Source: Bacteroidota bacterium
GTDB taxonomy: Bacteria > Bacteroidota > Bacteroidia > Chitinophagales > Chitinophagaceae
Length of the DNA: 64,000 nucleotides
Direction: 5' to 3'
Assembly (NCBI GenBank): GCA_016183765.1
Contig: JACPEA010000013.1
Span: 124,001 to 188,000, forward strand
Under the pieces are notes generated by a model. It was not told the DNA's origin and searched no databases. It saw nothing but the letters and a program-made list of their open reading frames with translations. The position numbers were made by a program, and so were the translations under genes. Within the stretch, counting starts at the first letter, position 1. Each line of letters begins with the position of its first letter. Of the stretch, positions 17,461 to 25,921 are shown in pieces.

Positions 17461-19002
17461 TCATCCCGCCCATCCTTCTCTGTCCAAACTCCTGAACTGT
17501 ATGGCTTCCGCCAGGTGTTCCGGCTTAATATCTGCACTGCCAGCAAGATCAGCAATGGTGCGGCTCACTTTCAGGATACGGTCATAGGCACGGGCACTGA
17601 GGTGTAAACGTTCCATCGCTTTTTTTAACAGGTTCTCTCCCACGGTACCGATCACACAGATCTCGCGCAGCAGTTTGCTGCTCATCTGGGCATTATTGTA
17701 GATGCCGGTATGTGCCGGGTATCTTTCCGCCTGTAGCTCTCTTGCCCTGATCACACGGTCCCGGATAGTGGCTGAATTTTCTGCTGTTTGCTGGCTGCTG
17801 AGTTCACTGAAAGCCACCGGCGTCACTTCTACATGCAGGTCAATGCGGTCGAGCAGGGGGCCGGATACTTTGTTGAGGTACTTCTGTACTGCTCCCGGCG
17901 GACAGGTACATTCTTTTTCGGGGTGATTATAATATCCGCAGGCGCAGGGGTTCATGGAAGCGATGAGCATAAAATTGGCCGGGAAGTCGAGCGCCATTTT
18001 GGCGCGTGAAATGGTGACCCTTCTTTCTTCAATGGGTTGCCGCATTACTTCCAGCACGGTGCGTTTGAATTCGGGCAGTTCATCCAGGAATAGGACGCCG
18101 TTATGTGCCAGCGATATTTCGCCGGGTTGTGGTGTGCCCCCGCCACCTACCAGGGCAACATCAGATATGGTATGGTGTGGTGAACGGAAGGGTCGTTTGC
18201 TGATGAGCGCACTGTTTTCGGGCAGTTTGCCGGCTACACTGTGTATTTTGGTGGTCTCCAGCGCTTCCTGCAGACTCAGCGGCGGTAAGATAGTGGGTAA
18301 GCGTTTGGCCAGCATCGTTTTTCCGGCGCCCGGGGGACCTATCAGGATGGCATTATGTCCACCAGCCGCCGCTATCTCCATGGCCCGTTTGATGTTCTCC
18401 TGGCCTTTCACTTCACTGAAATCAATATCGAACTCGTATTGATTACTGAAAAATTCTTCGCGGGTATTGACAACCACGGGTTGCAGGTAATTTTCATCCT
18501 CAAAGAATCGTACCACATCCGTGAGGTGTTCCACACCGTAAACCTGCAGGTTGTTCACCATGCCCGCTTCCCGTGCATTGGCTTTGGGTACGATCAGGCC
18601 GGTGAATCCTTCTTTACGGGCCTGGATGGCAATGGGCAAAGCGCCTTTAATGGGTTGTATGCTGCCATCGAGACCAAGTTCGCCCATGATCACGTATTGT
18701 TGTAAACGTTCAGTTGCGTTTATCTGTTCGCTGGCACCAAGAATGCCTATGGCAATGGGCAGGTCAAAAGCGGAACCGCTTTTCCGGATATCTGCCGGAG
18801 CCAGGTTCACCACGATCTTGGTGCGTGGCATAAAGAAGTTATTGGTCTTGATAGCGCTTTCGGTTCGTTGCAGGCTCTCCCGTACGGCATTATCGGGTAA
18901 CCCGACAATAGTGTAATGCTGCCCCATGCTCACGTTCACTTCAATCGTGATATTAATGGCTTCTACACCATATACGGCACTGCCAAATGTTTTTACCAGC
19001 AT
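17461..19002 (-). CDS. comM: YifB-family Mg-chelatase-like AAA ATPase (ComM)
   Basis: The 513-residue protein has the three parts of the family: an N-terminal Lon-protease-like domain (~1-170), an AAA+ motor with Walker A GPPGAGKT (K228) and Walker B LFLDELPEF, and a C-terminal Mg-chelatase-type domain with the CACGYYNHPEKECTCPP zinc-like insert and the RLHLSARAYDRILKVSRTIADL segment, cited as LSARAYDRIL. In Vibrio and others ComM is a hexameric helicase that promotes branch migration during natural transformation. It is probably transcribed alone. Confidence 0.93.
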   Translation of the reverse strand: MLVKTFGSAVYGVEAINITIEVNVSMGQHYTIVGLPDNAVRESLQRTESAIKTNNFFMPRTKIVVNLAPADIRKSGSAFDLPIAIGILGASEQINATERLQQYVIMGELGLDGSIQPIKGALPIAIQARKEGFTGLIVPKANAREAGMVNNLQVYGVEHLTDVVRFFEDENYLQPVVVNTREEFFSNQYEFDIDFSEVKGQENIKRAMEIAAAGGHNAILIGPPGAGKTMLAKRLPTILPPLSLQEALETTKIHSVAGKLPENSALISKRPFRSPHHTISDVALVGGGGTPQPGEISLAHNGVLFLDELPEFKRTVLEVMRQPIEERRVTISRAKMALDFPANFMLIASMNPCACGYYNHPEKECTCPPGAVQKYLNKVSGPLLDRIDLHVEVTPVAFSELSSQQTAENSATIRDRVIRARELQAERYPAHTGIYNNAQMSSKLLREICVIGTVGENLLKKAMERLHLSARAYDRILKVSRTIADLAGSADIKPEHLAEAIQFRSLDREGWAG

Positions 19003-19124
19003 GGGAAGTTTTCTTTTCAGCTGGCAAGATAAGCTGGTTGTCTGAGCTGAAATAGCGTATTTATACCTGATTTAATGCCTGTTTCAGGAGATTACCGGAT
19101 GGATTCTCTTCAAACAATCATTGA

Positions 19125-19892
19125 TCAGTTCCATTGGATAGCAAAGTACAGGCAGGGGGTGGTACCCACATTACTCAGGTTGTGCAGTACATTGGACCCC
19201 AGCCATACCACATCGCCCGGATTGGCTTTCTGGTGTTCGGAGCCTATCTGCATTTCGGCATTGCCATCCAGCATGAGTATGATCTCTTCGTTTTTGTGGG
19301 TATGCGGGTCGTGACTCTTCCATCCCTGGTTCAATTGCGTTACGTGTATATCAAAACGGTTGAACATAGTGGTTTGCCTGTCGAACAATTGACGAACGCC
19401 GCCTTTGTTGTGGGGTTTGAATACCATATCGTTCCAGTTCATCATGAACGAAGTACCGGCTTTGCTGCCCCTGTCCGCATCCGGTTGGGCAATGGATCTG
19501 TAGTGCATTTCGTATACCTGGGCGTCGGTATTTCCGGTGTTTTCCATGCTTACCGTATCGCCGGGTAATACCAATACCACGGAACCCCGATCCAGCTGGG
19601 TATGCTGTTGGTTCAGTTGAACTGTTACCGGGCCGTTTTTGATGATGAAGAAAAGTTCATCACCGTTGGGGGCTGGCTTGTAATGGATGGTTTTGCCTTT
19701 CTCTATCTTGAGCAGGGTAATGGTCTGTTTGGTAAGAATGGCACCTGAGCCGGACAAGATCTCTTTACGGGTGCCGGTCTTTGTTTTGGTTTCCGGGCTT
19801 TTATTCAGCACATATACCTCTGAGGCAAGGGGTGCCTGTGCAAACAATTGGGCGCTGAATAGAAGGGCAGCGAAAAGGACTGGGAGCTTCAT
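19125..19892 (-). CDS. Secreted double-cupin protein
   Basis: The 255-residue protein has a signal peptide (MKLPVLFAALLFSAQLFAQ) and two cupin barrels (about 50-130 and 160-255). The C-terminal one carries metal-ligand residues in HVTQLNQGWKSHDPHTHKNEEIILML, of which the key part is SHDPHTHKNEE, and a second His in NVLHNLSNVG. The first barrel is more degenerate and may be structural. Cupins of this layout bind a divalent metal; activity and substrate are unknown. It lies 29 bp before the MutS-like gene's stop on the same strand and may share its transcript. Confidence 0.8.
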   Translation of the reverse strand: MKLPVLFAALLFSAQLFAQAPLASEVYVLNKSPETKTKTGTRKEILSGSGAILTKQTITLLKIEKGKTIHYKPAPNGDELFFIIKNGPVTVQLNQQHTQLDRGSVVLVLPGDTVSMENTGNTDAQVYEMHYRSIAQPDADRGSKAGTSFMMNWNDMVFKPHNKGGVRQLFDRQTTMFNRFDIHVTQLNQGWKSHDPHTHKNEEIILMLDGNAEMQIGSEHQKANPGDVVWLGSNVLHNLSNVGTTPCLYFAIQWN

Positions 19893-19921
19893 ATGGCAAG
19901 TATTTGTGCCACAAAAGATAC

Positions 19922-21238
19922 TTATAATTTATCCAGCAAATCCACCACACCCTCTTTTTTCAGGATAAGGTAACCCAGTCTGTCGTTGCTGATCCCTTGT
20001 TTTAGTTGGTAGCTGAATACAAGCTGGTCTTCTTTTACTGAGGTCTCAAAATAATGGAATTGGATATTCTCATATTTTTTGAGGTCGTCTCCGATCTCGT
20101 AGAGATGGGTTGATAATACAAAAAGGGCGTTCTGCATTTTCCGTAGGCCTTCGATCACCGTGGTACTGCATTTGACGGCGTCCTGCTGGTTGGTGCCTTT
20201 GAACAGCTCATCGATCAGGATGAGCCAGTTCCTGCCGTCACTGATCTTTTCAATGGTGTTCTTGATGCGTTGTACCTCGTTAAAGAAGAAACTTTCCCCT
20301 TTGATGATATTATCGACCACCTGGATATTGCTCAGTAACCCATCGAACAGGCTCAGCTGCATTTGTTTCGCAGGTACACCCATCCCCAGGTGTGCCAGGT
20401 ATACGGCCACACCTACGGCTTTGATGAAAGTGCTTTTGCCGGCCATGTTGGCGCCGGTAAGAAAGAGGAAATTCCTGTCTTTGGTGAGTTCGATATCATA
20501 CGAAACAGGCATCTGCAATAACATATGATACAGGCCGTTGGTTTTGATAAAGGGTTCTTTACTTTCTGCGATCTCAGGAAAACAGAACCCGTATTTGCTA
20601 CAGGCTTTTGCTACGCTGAGGTAGGCATCAAAGCGGCTGTACAGTTCAACCAGTTCAACACTCTGGTTCTTGAAATGGTTTCGTAAAAAACCGCCATAAT
20701 ATAATATCTTTTCTGGCTGTAATTGTTTTTTATCCTCCCGGATCAATTCCTGGACAGCATTTTTACCGAGCAGCATCGACATGCGCGTGATCCAGGAAGT
20801 GAGCTGTTTGCTCAGGTTGGGCTGTTCCTGCAGCAGGTCCACGATCTTTTGCAAACCTGCCGTAAAGTCGATGGCATGTTCTACCGTATAGCGGATCAAC
20901 GAATAATCCGGGCTATTCAGGATCTTGTAAAAAAGGCTGTTCACCCGGTTAGGATGACTGGGAAATGTATTGATCTGCGAGTCGTAGAATCTTTCCATCA
21001 CCATGATGTTTCCATTGGTGATTGTGATGGGCCAGTCCTGGGCCACCTGCATCAGTTGCCGGATGGTAAGTTGCGTATCGCTGATCTCTTGAAGGGTTTG
21101 CAGCGGATGCGCCAGCAGGTAACGGAGGTATTCCCTGCCCACATTGGTCTGGGTATGGTTCAGGTGAAAAAAAACGGATTGCTCCTCTTCGCTATGAAAG
21201 ATGGAGAGATCGGCAAGAGTGGTTTTGTCTACCTGCAT
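19922..21238 (-). CDS. MutS-family DNA mismatch-repair-like ATPase (short form)
   Basis: The 438-residue protein matches the lever/clamp and ATPase parts of MutS. The N-terminal ~200 residues are a MutS core-like helical region (STEEEQ-type start, TNVGREYLRYLLAHPLQTL). The ATPase has Walker A TGANMAGKSTFIKA (K268), an LSLFDGLLSNIQVVDNI region, Walker B LILIDELFKGTN, and the VLSTHLYEI switch. It lacks the mismatch-reading domain I, so it is not canonical MutS, and it lacks the Smr nuclease domain of MutS2. Such short MutS relatives are widespread in Bacteroidota; their function is unproven, and recombination or repair ATPase is the best guess. Confidence 0.85.
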   Translation of the reverse strand: MQVDKTTLADLSIFHSEEEQSVFFHLNHTQTNVGREYLRYLLAHPLQTLQEISDTQLTIRQLMQVAQDWPITITNGNIMVMERFYDSQINTFPSHPNRVNSLFYKILNSPDYSLIRYTVEHAIDFTAGLQKIVDLLQEQPNLSKQLTSWITRMSMLLGKNAVQELIREDKKQLQPEKILYYGGFLRNHFKNQSVELVELYSRFDAYLSVAKACSKYGFCFPEIAESKEPFIKTNGLYHMLLQMPVSYDIELTKDRNFLFLTGANMAGKSTFIKAVGVAVYLAHLGMGVPAKQMQLSLFDGLLSNIQVVDNIIKGESFFFNEVQRIKNTIEKISDGRNWLILIDELFKGTNQQDAVKCSTTVIEGLRKMQNALFVLSTHLYEIGDDLKKYENIQFHYFETSVKEDQLVFSYQLKQGISNDRLGYLILKKEGVVDLLDKL

Positions 21239-21315
21239 AAGGTTAGTTGGAAGTGAGAAGTCTTACCTGAAGTTAGGTGTTGTTTGGCAATCACCCATCC
21301 CGGCTTCCGGCTTCT

Positions 21316-22656
21316 TTATCGTTCAAACTGTATTCTTTGTCCCTTCTGTGATTCATCAAACACCCCATTTCCATAAACCAGGTGGCCATTTACAAACGTA
21401 TGTGTAACGGATGCCGGGAAATGAAAGCCCTCCAGCGGACTCCAGCCGCATTTGTACAGGATATTTTCTTTAGTCACAGTATTACCCTGGTTCATATTGA
21501 CCAGTACCAGGTCGGCATGGTGACCTTCGCGGATATAACCGCGTTCTTTGATCTGGAAACAGGTTGCCACGGCATGGCTCATTTTCTCCACTACTTTTTC
21601 TATACTGATCTTTCCTTCCTTCACATAATGAAGCATGAGTTGCAATGAATGCTGCACCAGTGGCAGGCCGGCGTGTGCATGTTCATAGTCCTCCTGTTTT
21701 TCTTCCCAGGTATGCGGGGCATGGTCGGTAGCGATGATGTCCAGCCTGTCGTCAAGCAGCGCTTCCCACAGTGCTTTCCGGTTATGGGGCGCTTTGATGG
21801 CGGGATTACATTTGATCTGGTTGCCCAGTCTTGCATAATCCTCACTGGTAAAATGCAGGTGGTGCACACATACTTCGGCCGTGATCCTTTTTTCAGCCAG
21901 GGGCAGCATATTGCCGAAGAGCTGTAATTCTTTTTCCGTACTGATATGGAGTATGTGCAAACGGCTATCGAATTTTTTGGCATACTGTATAGCGCGGAAA
22001 GAGGATTCAAAACAGCCTTCCTCATTACGGATGATGGGGTGGTCGGAAGGCTCCAGTTTTGCTTTCCGGCTCTTCAGTGCCTGCAGGTTGGCCCTGATGA
22101 TGGCTTCATCCTCGCAATGTGTGGCGATGAGCAGCTCAGAGCCAGCAAATATTTTTTCGAGCGTCAGTGGGTTGTCTACCAGCAGGTTACCGGTAGAAGA
22201 GCCCATGAATATTTTTATACCGCAGATCTCGTGTTTTCTTTCATTGGTTCTTAATACTTCTTCCAGGTTGTCGTTGGATGTGCCCATGAAAAATGAATAG
22301 TTGGCAAGGGAGGTGTTTCGGCCTATTTCGTATTTGTCTTCCAGTAAAGCATGTGTGAAAGCGGGGGGATTGGTATTGGGCATTTCCATAAAACTGGTAA
22401 CACCACCTGCCACAGCCGCCCTGGCTTCTGTATAGATGGTGGCTTTGTGTGTCAGTCCCGGTTCGCGAAAATGCACCTGGTCATCGATCACGCCCGGCAA
22501 AAGATACCGGTCGCTGGCAACCAGTTCCACACTGTTTTCCCTGGTAGTGATATTCGCGGCGATCTTTTCGATCCTTCCGTTCTTCATCAATACATCCGCA
22601 TGTACCTGTTTTCCCTCGTTCACGATGCAGGCGTCTTTCAGGAGATATGTTTTCAT
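21316..22656 (-). CDS. pyrC: Dihydroorotase
   Basis: The enzyme cyclises N-carbamoyl-aspartate to dihydroorotate in pyrimidine synthesis. The 446-residue protein has the amidohydrolase barrel, with the substrate/metal motif GVIDDQVHFREPGLTHKAT (here cited as DDQVHFREPG, residues 58-67). The expected HxH is QxH (Q60, H62). Later come the metal-site histidines in LHILHIS and EVCVHHLHF, and the catalytic Asp in IIATDHAPHTWEEK. From memory, the QxH form is usual for the Bacteroidota branch, including the Porphyromonas enzyme of known structure. The C-terminus closes with the standard amidohydrolase strand (HTFVNGHLVYGNG). The other pyr genes are not in the window. Confidence 0.9.
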   Translation of the reverse strand: MKTYLLKDACIVNEGKQVHADVLMKNGRIEKIAANITTRENSVELVASDRYLLPGVIDDQVHFREPGLTHKATIYTEARAAVAGGVTSFMEMPNTNPPAFTHALLEDKYEIGRNTSLANYSFFMGTSNDNLEEVLRTNERKHEICGIKIFMGSSTGNLLVDNPLTLEKIFAGSELLIATHCEDEAIIRANLQALKSRKAKLEPSDHPIIRNEEGCFESSFRAIQYAKKFDSRLHILHISTEKELQLFGNMLPLAEKRITAEVCVHHLHFTSEDYARLGNQIKCNPAIKAPHNRKALWEALLDDRLDIIATDHAPHTWEEKQEDYEHAHAGLPLVQHSLQLMLHYVKEGKISIEKVVEKMSHAVATCFQIKERGYIREGHHADLVLVNMNQGNTVTKENILYKCGWSPLEGFHFPASVTHTFVNGHLVYGNGVFDESQKGQRIQFER

Positions 22657-22679
22657 AACTGCAAGGTATTAAATAGTGG

Positions 22680-22789
22680 TGAGTAGTCAATCGTGAGTGG
22701 TGAATGGTGAGTAGGAAGTTGGCAATGGACAATTTGGGGCTATATTGAAGTACCCTTCCTACTCCCTACTCACCACTCACGACTGCTCA
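22680..22789. repeat. Inverted GTGAGT-word repeat between porT and pyrC
   Basis: The left arm (22680-22718) and right arm (22755-22789) are imperfect reverse complements made of TGAGTAGTC, CGTGAGTGGTGA and GAGTAGGAAG blocks, with small indels. The repeat starts ten bases past the porT stop and can form a long hairpin in the 3' end of that mRNA. Confidence 0.8.
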
Positions 22790-22798
22790 TTGCCAGTG

Positions 22799-23521
22799 TC
22801 AGTCCTCAAAATGAATGGAAAAAACAATCATCCGCGAGAGGATCTGGTCTAGGGCGCGTGAATATTTAAGGTTGGGGTCTACTTTGTGCAGGTTGCTCAG
22901 GCCATTGCTGATCTTGATCTCCGGGGAGATGGTCACGAACGGAAGGTAAAAATTAAAGCCGATACCCAGCTCAAACCCAAAATCGTTTCGTTTGATCTTG
23001 ATGATATCGTCTGCATTACGGGCGGTAGAATTGCTCGACAGGTCCGTATCGAATTTGATGCCTCCCAACAGGTAGGTCCGGAAATTGCCGATACGGTCTG
23101 AGTTGAATTTTAGCTGGAAAGGGAAACTCACCAATGTGGTAGGAAGGGTCTGGTTTTGGAAACTGGCTTCTCCGGGCTGGGGCTTACTGAGTGTGTAGGC
23201 TATATATTTGGAGCCGCCGATGATCAGTTGGGGGTTGGCACGTACCTGCCAGTGATCGCTAAGCCTGCCGGTAGCCAGCAAGCCCATGGCAATACCGCCG
23301 CTGGATCCTGGTTCGGCAGACATGATGGAGTCGTTCTGCAGGAAATAAGGCGATTTGCTGATATGCAGCGAGGAGAAATTATACCCCAGGGTAAGGCCGA
23401 AATAATAAGGCATATCGTCGTGGTTACGGCGATAGACTTCCTGCTGCGCAGATACGCTGGATGCACAACAAATAAGCACAAAGAAAAACAGGACTACTTG
23501 CTTCCGCAATAGATAGTGCAT
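22799..23521 (-). CDS. porT: PorT-type outer-membrane beta-barrel protein (type IX secretion)
   Basis: The 240-residue protein has a signal peptide (ending SSVSAQ) and alternating hydrophobic strands of a small barrel: YYFGLTLGYNFSSLHIS, VRANPQLIIGGSKYIAY and FGFELGIGFNFYLPF. It ends RMIVFSIHFED. Sequence style and, above all, the position overlapping ubiE match porT, a gene needed for type IX secretion and gliding in Porphyromonas and Flavobacterium. Its ATG lies inside the last codons of ubiE (28-bp overlap), so translation is probably coupled. A generic outer-membrane beta-barrel annotation is the alternative. Confidence 0.8.
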   Translation of the reverse strand: MHYLLRKQVVLFFFVLICCASSVSAQQEVYRRNHDDMPYYFGLTLGYNFSSLHISKSPYFLQNDSIMSAEPGSSGGIAMGLLATGRLSDHWQVRANPQLIIGGSKYIAYTLSKPQPGEASFQNQTLPTTLVSFPFQLKFNSDRIGNFRTYLLGGIKFDTDLSSNSTARNADDIIKIKRNDFGFELGIGFNFYLPFVTISPEIKISNGLSNLHKVDPNLKYSRALDQILSRMIVFSIHFED

Positions 23522-24237
23522 ATTCCTAAACTAAGTTTTTTCAGATAAGTTTGGGTAAATCCTGCTTCATTCATGATGTTTAAAAAGGTTTGTCCTTCGG
23601 GGAAGGCCTGAACACTATCGTTCAGGTATTGGTATGCGTCTTTGTTTCTTGCAAAAAACTTTCCGATGGCCGGGGTTACCTTGTTCATATAGAAATTGAA
23701 CAATACGGATAATACACCCGCATCGGCTTTTGAGAATTCGAGTACCACCAGTTTGCCACCGGGTCGTAATACCCGGCGCATTTCCTGCAGCCCTTTTTCC
23801 AGGTTCTGGAAATTTCGTACGCCAAAAGCTACGGTAATGGCATCAAAACTGTTATCGGCAAAAGGGAGTGCTTCGCTATCGCCTTCCTGTAATTCGATCT
23901 TTCCGGTAAGTCCCAGTTTTTCTATCTTTTTCCTGCCCAGTTCCAGCATGCCTGCCGATATATCTATCCCGGTGATCTTTTCCGGTTGCAGCATCCGCCA
24001 GGTCATAATGGCCACATCGCCTGTTCCGGTGGCTACGTCCAGGATCTGTTTGGGGCCTAGTTTTTTTAGCTGGCTGATCGCTTTTTTACGCCACCACACA
24101 TCAATACCCACACTCAGAAAACGGTTCATGAAATCATACCGGTAAGCGATACTGTTGAACATATCGGCCACCTGCTCTTTCTTTTCCTGCTGGCTGTTTT
24201 GGTAAGGAACAACCTCATCATGCGCAAATTTCGCCAT
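23494..24237 (-). CDS. ubiE: Demethylmenaquinone methyltransferase (UbiE/MenG)
   Basis: The last step of menaquinone synthesis: SAM-dependent C-methylation of demethylmenaquinone. The 247-residue protein shows MFNSIAYRYDFMNRFLSVG (cited: SIAYRYDFMN), the SAM loop ILDVATGTGDVA, an acidic loop GIDISAGML, and the family signature VTVAFGVRNFQNLEKGL, of which FGVRNF is diagnostic. The frame is open for 54 more codons upstream, but that stretch has no family similarity and overlaps the promoter and start region of rsgA, so the ATG at 24237 is chosen. The ubiE-porT order is common in Bacteroidota. Confidence 0.93.
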   Translation of the reverse strand: MAKFAHDEVVPYQNSQQEKKEQVADMFNSIAYRYDFMNRFLSVGIDVWWRKKAISQLKKLGPKQILDVATGTGDVAIMTWRMLQPEKITGIDISAGMLELGRKKIEKLGLTGKIELQEGDSEALPFADNSFDAITVAFGVRNFQNLEKGLQEMRRVLRPGGKLVVLEFSKADAGVLSVLFNFYMNKVTPAIGKFFARNKDAYQYLNDSVQAFPEGQTFLNIMNEAGFTQTYLKKLSLGICTIYCGSK

Positions 24238-24385
24238 AGGGGGCGAAGATATTGATTTTCTGCTGCCTGCACCTTTGTCTCCCTGTGTTTCAGGGGGTAA
24301 GGGGGTTAATATTTCGCAAAATTTGCCCACAAACGGACTTTCTTTTCTGTAACGGATGATTTTCAGGGCAGTATCTTCGCTGTTC

Positions 24386-25309
24386 ATGAGAGCCCGCATT
24401 TATAAATCAACCGGTTCCTGGTATGTGGCCAAAGGGGCAGACGGGAAACTGTACAATGCCCGTATCAAAGGTATCTTCAAGATAGATGAGATCACATCCA
24501 CCAATCCCATTGCCGTGGGCGATGAAGTGGAGATGGTGGTGGAGGATGTACAGGAAGAATCGGCCATGATCGACCATATCTACAACCGGAAGAATTATGT
24601 GGCACGGGTATCGCCGCACAACAAAAGGCAACACCATATCATCGCCTCCAACCTGGATCAAAGTATCCTCTTTGCCACGCTGAAAGAGCCGAAGACCTCA
24701 CAGGGCTTCATCGACAGGTTCCTGATCTCCTGCGAATCGTATCATATCCCGGCCATCATCGTTTTCAATAAAGCCGATCTCTACAAGAAAAAGGAGCTGG
24801 AGAAATTCGAAACGCTCAAAGAGATCTATGAATCCATCGGGTATCAGGTTGTATTGGCCAGCGTTCACACCGGGCAGGGGGTTGAAGAAGTGAAGCAATT
24901 GCTGCACAACAAGACCACTTTGCTCAGCGGGCATAGTGGTGTGGGTAAGTCTACTTTCATCAATGCTGTGTTCCCGCAGTTCAACCTGCGTACACAGGAA
25001 GTGAGCGGCTGGAGCGGCAAGGGAATGCATACCACCACTTTTGCGGAGATGTTCGACCTGGATGGCGGACAGATCATTGACACACCGGGCGTGCGCGAGT
25101 TCGGTATCGTGGATATCAGCAAACAGGAATTATCACATTTCTTTCCCGAGATGCGGTTACTGATCAATGATTGCCAGTTTAATAACTGCATGCACATTAA
25201 TGAACCGGGCTGTGCGGTAAAAGCGGCTGTGAATGCGGGAACGGTTTCGGTAGACAGGTACGCCAGTTATCTTTCCATACTGGATACCATGGAAGAGCAC
25301 CTGTATTAA
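24386..25309 (+). CDS. rsgA: Ribosome small-subunit-dependent GTPase A
   Basis: A late 30S assembly checkpoint GTPase. The 307-residue protein has an N-terminal OB-fold (residues ~5-70, AVGDEVEMVV). Its GTPase is circularly permuted: G4 NKAD precedes G1 GHSGVGKST (K188) and G3 DTPGVREFG. The C-terminal zinc-knuckle region has C-x5-C-x-H-x6-C spacing within NDCQFNNCMHINEPGC. The first ten codons of the longer frame (from 24356) are not conserved in type, so the ATG at 24386 is used. It diverges from ubiE across a 148-bp gap. Confidence 0.94.
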   Translation: MRARIYKSTGSWYVAKGADGKLYNARIKGIFKIDEITSTNPIAVGDEVEMVVEDVQEESAMIDHIYNRKNYVARVSPHNKRQHHIIASNLDQSILFATLKEPKTSQGFIDRFLISCESYHIPAIIVFNKADLYKKKELEKFETLKEIYESIGYQVVLASVHTGQGVEEVKQLLHNKTTLLSGHSGVGKSTFINAVFPQFNLRTQEVSGWSGKGMHTTTFAEMFDLDGGQIIDTPGVREFGIVDISKQELSHFFPEMRLLINDCQFNNCMHINEPGCAVKAAVNAGTVSVDRYASYLSILDTMEEHLY

Positions 25310-25323
25310 TCGCTGGTACTGGT

Positions 25324-25863
25324 TTATTTTGTTCCGCCTACTTCATTGTACTCGCTGAACCAGGAAGCATATTTTACGTAGTTATGGGCGATCCGGTCGA
25401 TCTCGCCATGTACCATGTCCTGGGAGATGTCTTTCACTTTTTTAGCCGGAACTCCTGCATAAATGCTGCCAGCCTCCACCACAGTACCTTCCAGTACTAC
25501 GGCCCCCGCAGCAATGATGGCATTGCTGTGAATTACGCAACGGTCCATCACAATGGCACCCATACCGATCAGCACATCATCCTGGATGGTGCAGCCATGC
25601 ACCAGCGCATTGTGGCCGATGGATACGTTATTGCCAATCACAGTGGGGTTTTTCTGGTAAGTGCAATGGATCACAGCACCATCCTGTATATTCACTTGGT
25701 TGCCCATTTTGATAAAATGAACATCACCCCTGATCACGGCATTGAACCATACGCTGCAATCATCGCCCATTTCTACATCTCCTACAATGGTGGCATTGGG
25801 TGCCACAAAGCAATTTTGACCGAATTGAGGGTGTTTTCCGAGAACAGGTAGTATGGTTGCCAT
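25324..25863 (-). CDS. Gamma-carbonic-anhydrase-like hexapeptide-repeat protein
   Basis: The 179-residue protein is a left-handed beta-helix of hexapeptide repeats (VGDVEMGDDCSVWFNAVIRGD, of which CSVWFNAVIRGD is typical). It retains the metal-site pattern with VIHCTYQ, IGHNALVHGC, and a downstream IGMGAIVMD. Gamma-class proteins trimerise and bind Zn or Fe; many homologues have acyltransferase-like or unknown roles rather than CO2 hydration, so activity is unproven. It converges on rsgA with a 14-bp gap and diverges from the aminotransferase gene, with only 58 bp to hold both promoters. Confidence 0.88.
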   Translation of the reverse strand: MATILPVLGKHPQFGQNCFVAPNATIVGDVEMGDDCSVWFNAVIRGDVHFIKMGNQVNIQDGAVIHCTYQKNPTVIGNNVSIGHNALVHGCTIQDDVLIGMGAIVMDRCVIHSNAIIAAGAVVLEGTVVEAGSIYAGVPAKKVKDISQDMVHGEIDRIAHNYVKYASWFSEYNEVGGTK

Positions 25864-25921
25864 ATTTATGCGAATTTTACGGAATAAATTTCGCGTATAA
25901 AGTTGAGGAATACCAAAAAAG

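Noticed and set aside
24238-24399. N-terminal extension of ubiE (54 more open codons)
   Set aside because: It is not like other UbiE proteins and would overlap the divergent rsgA start; the ATG at 24237 opens the known family N-terminus.
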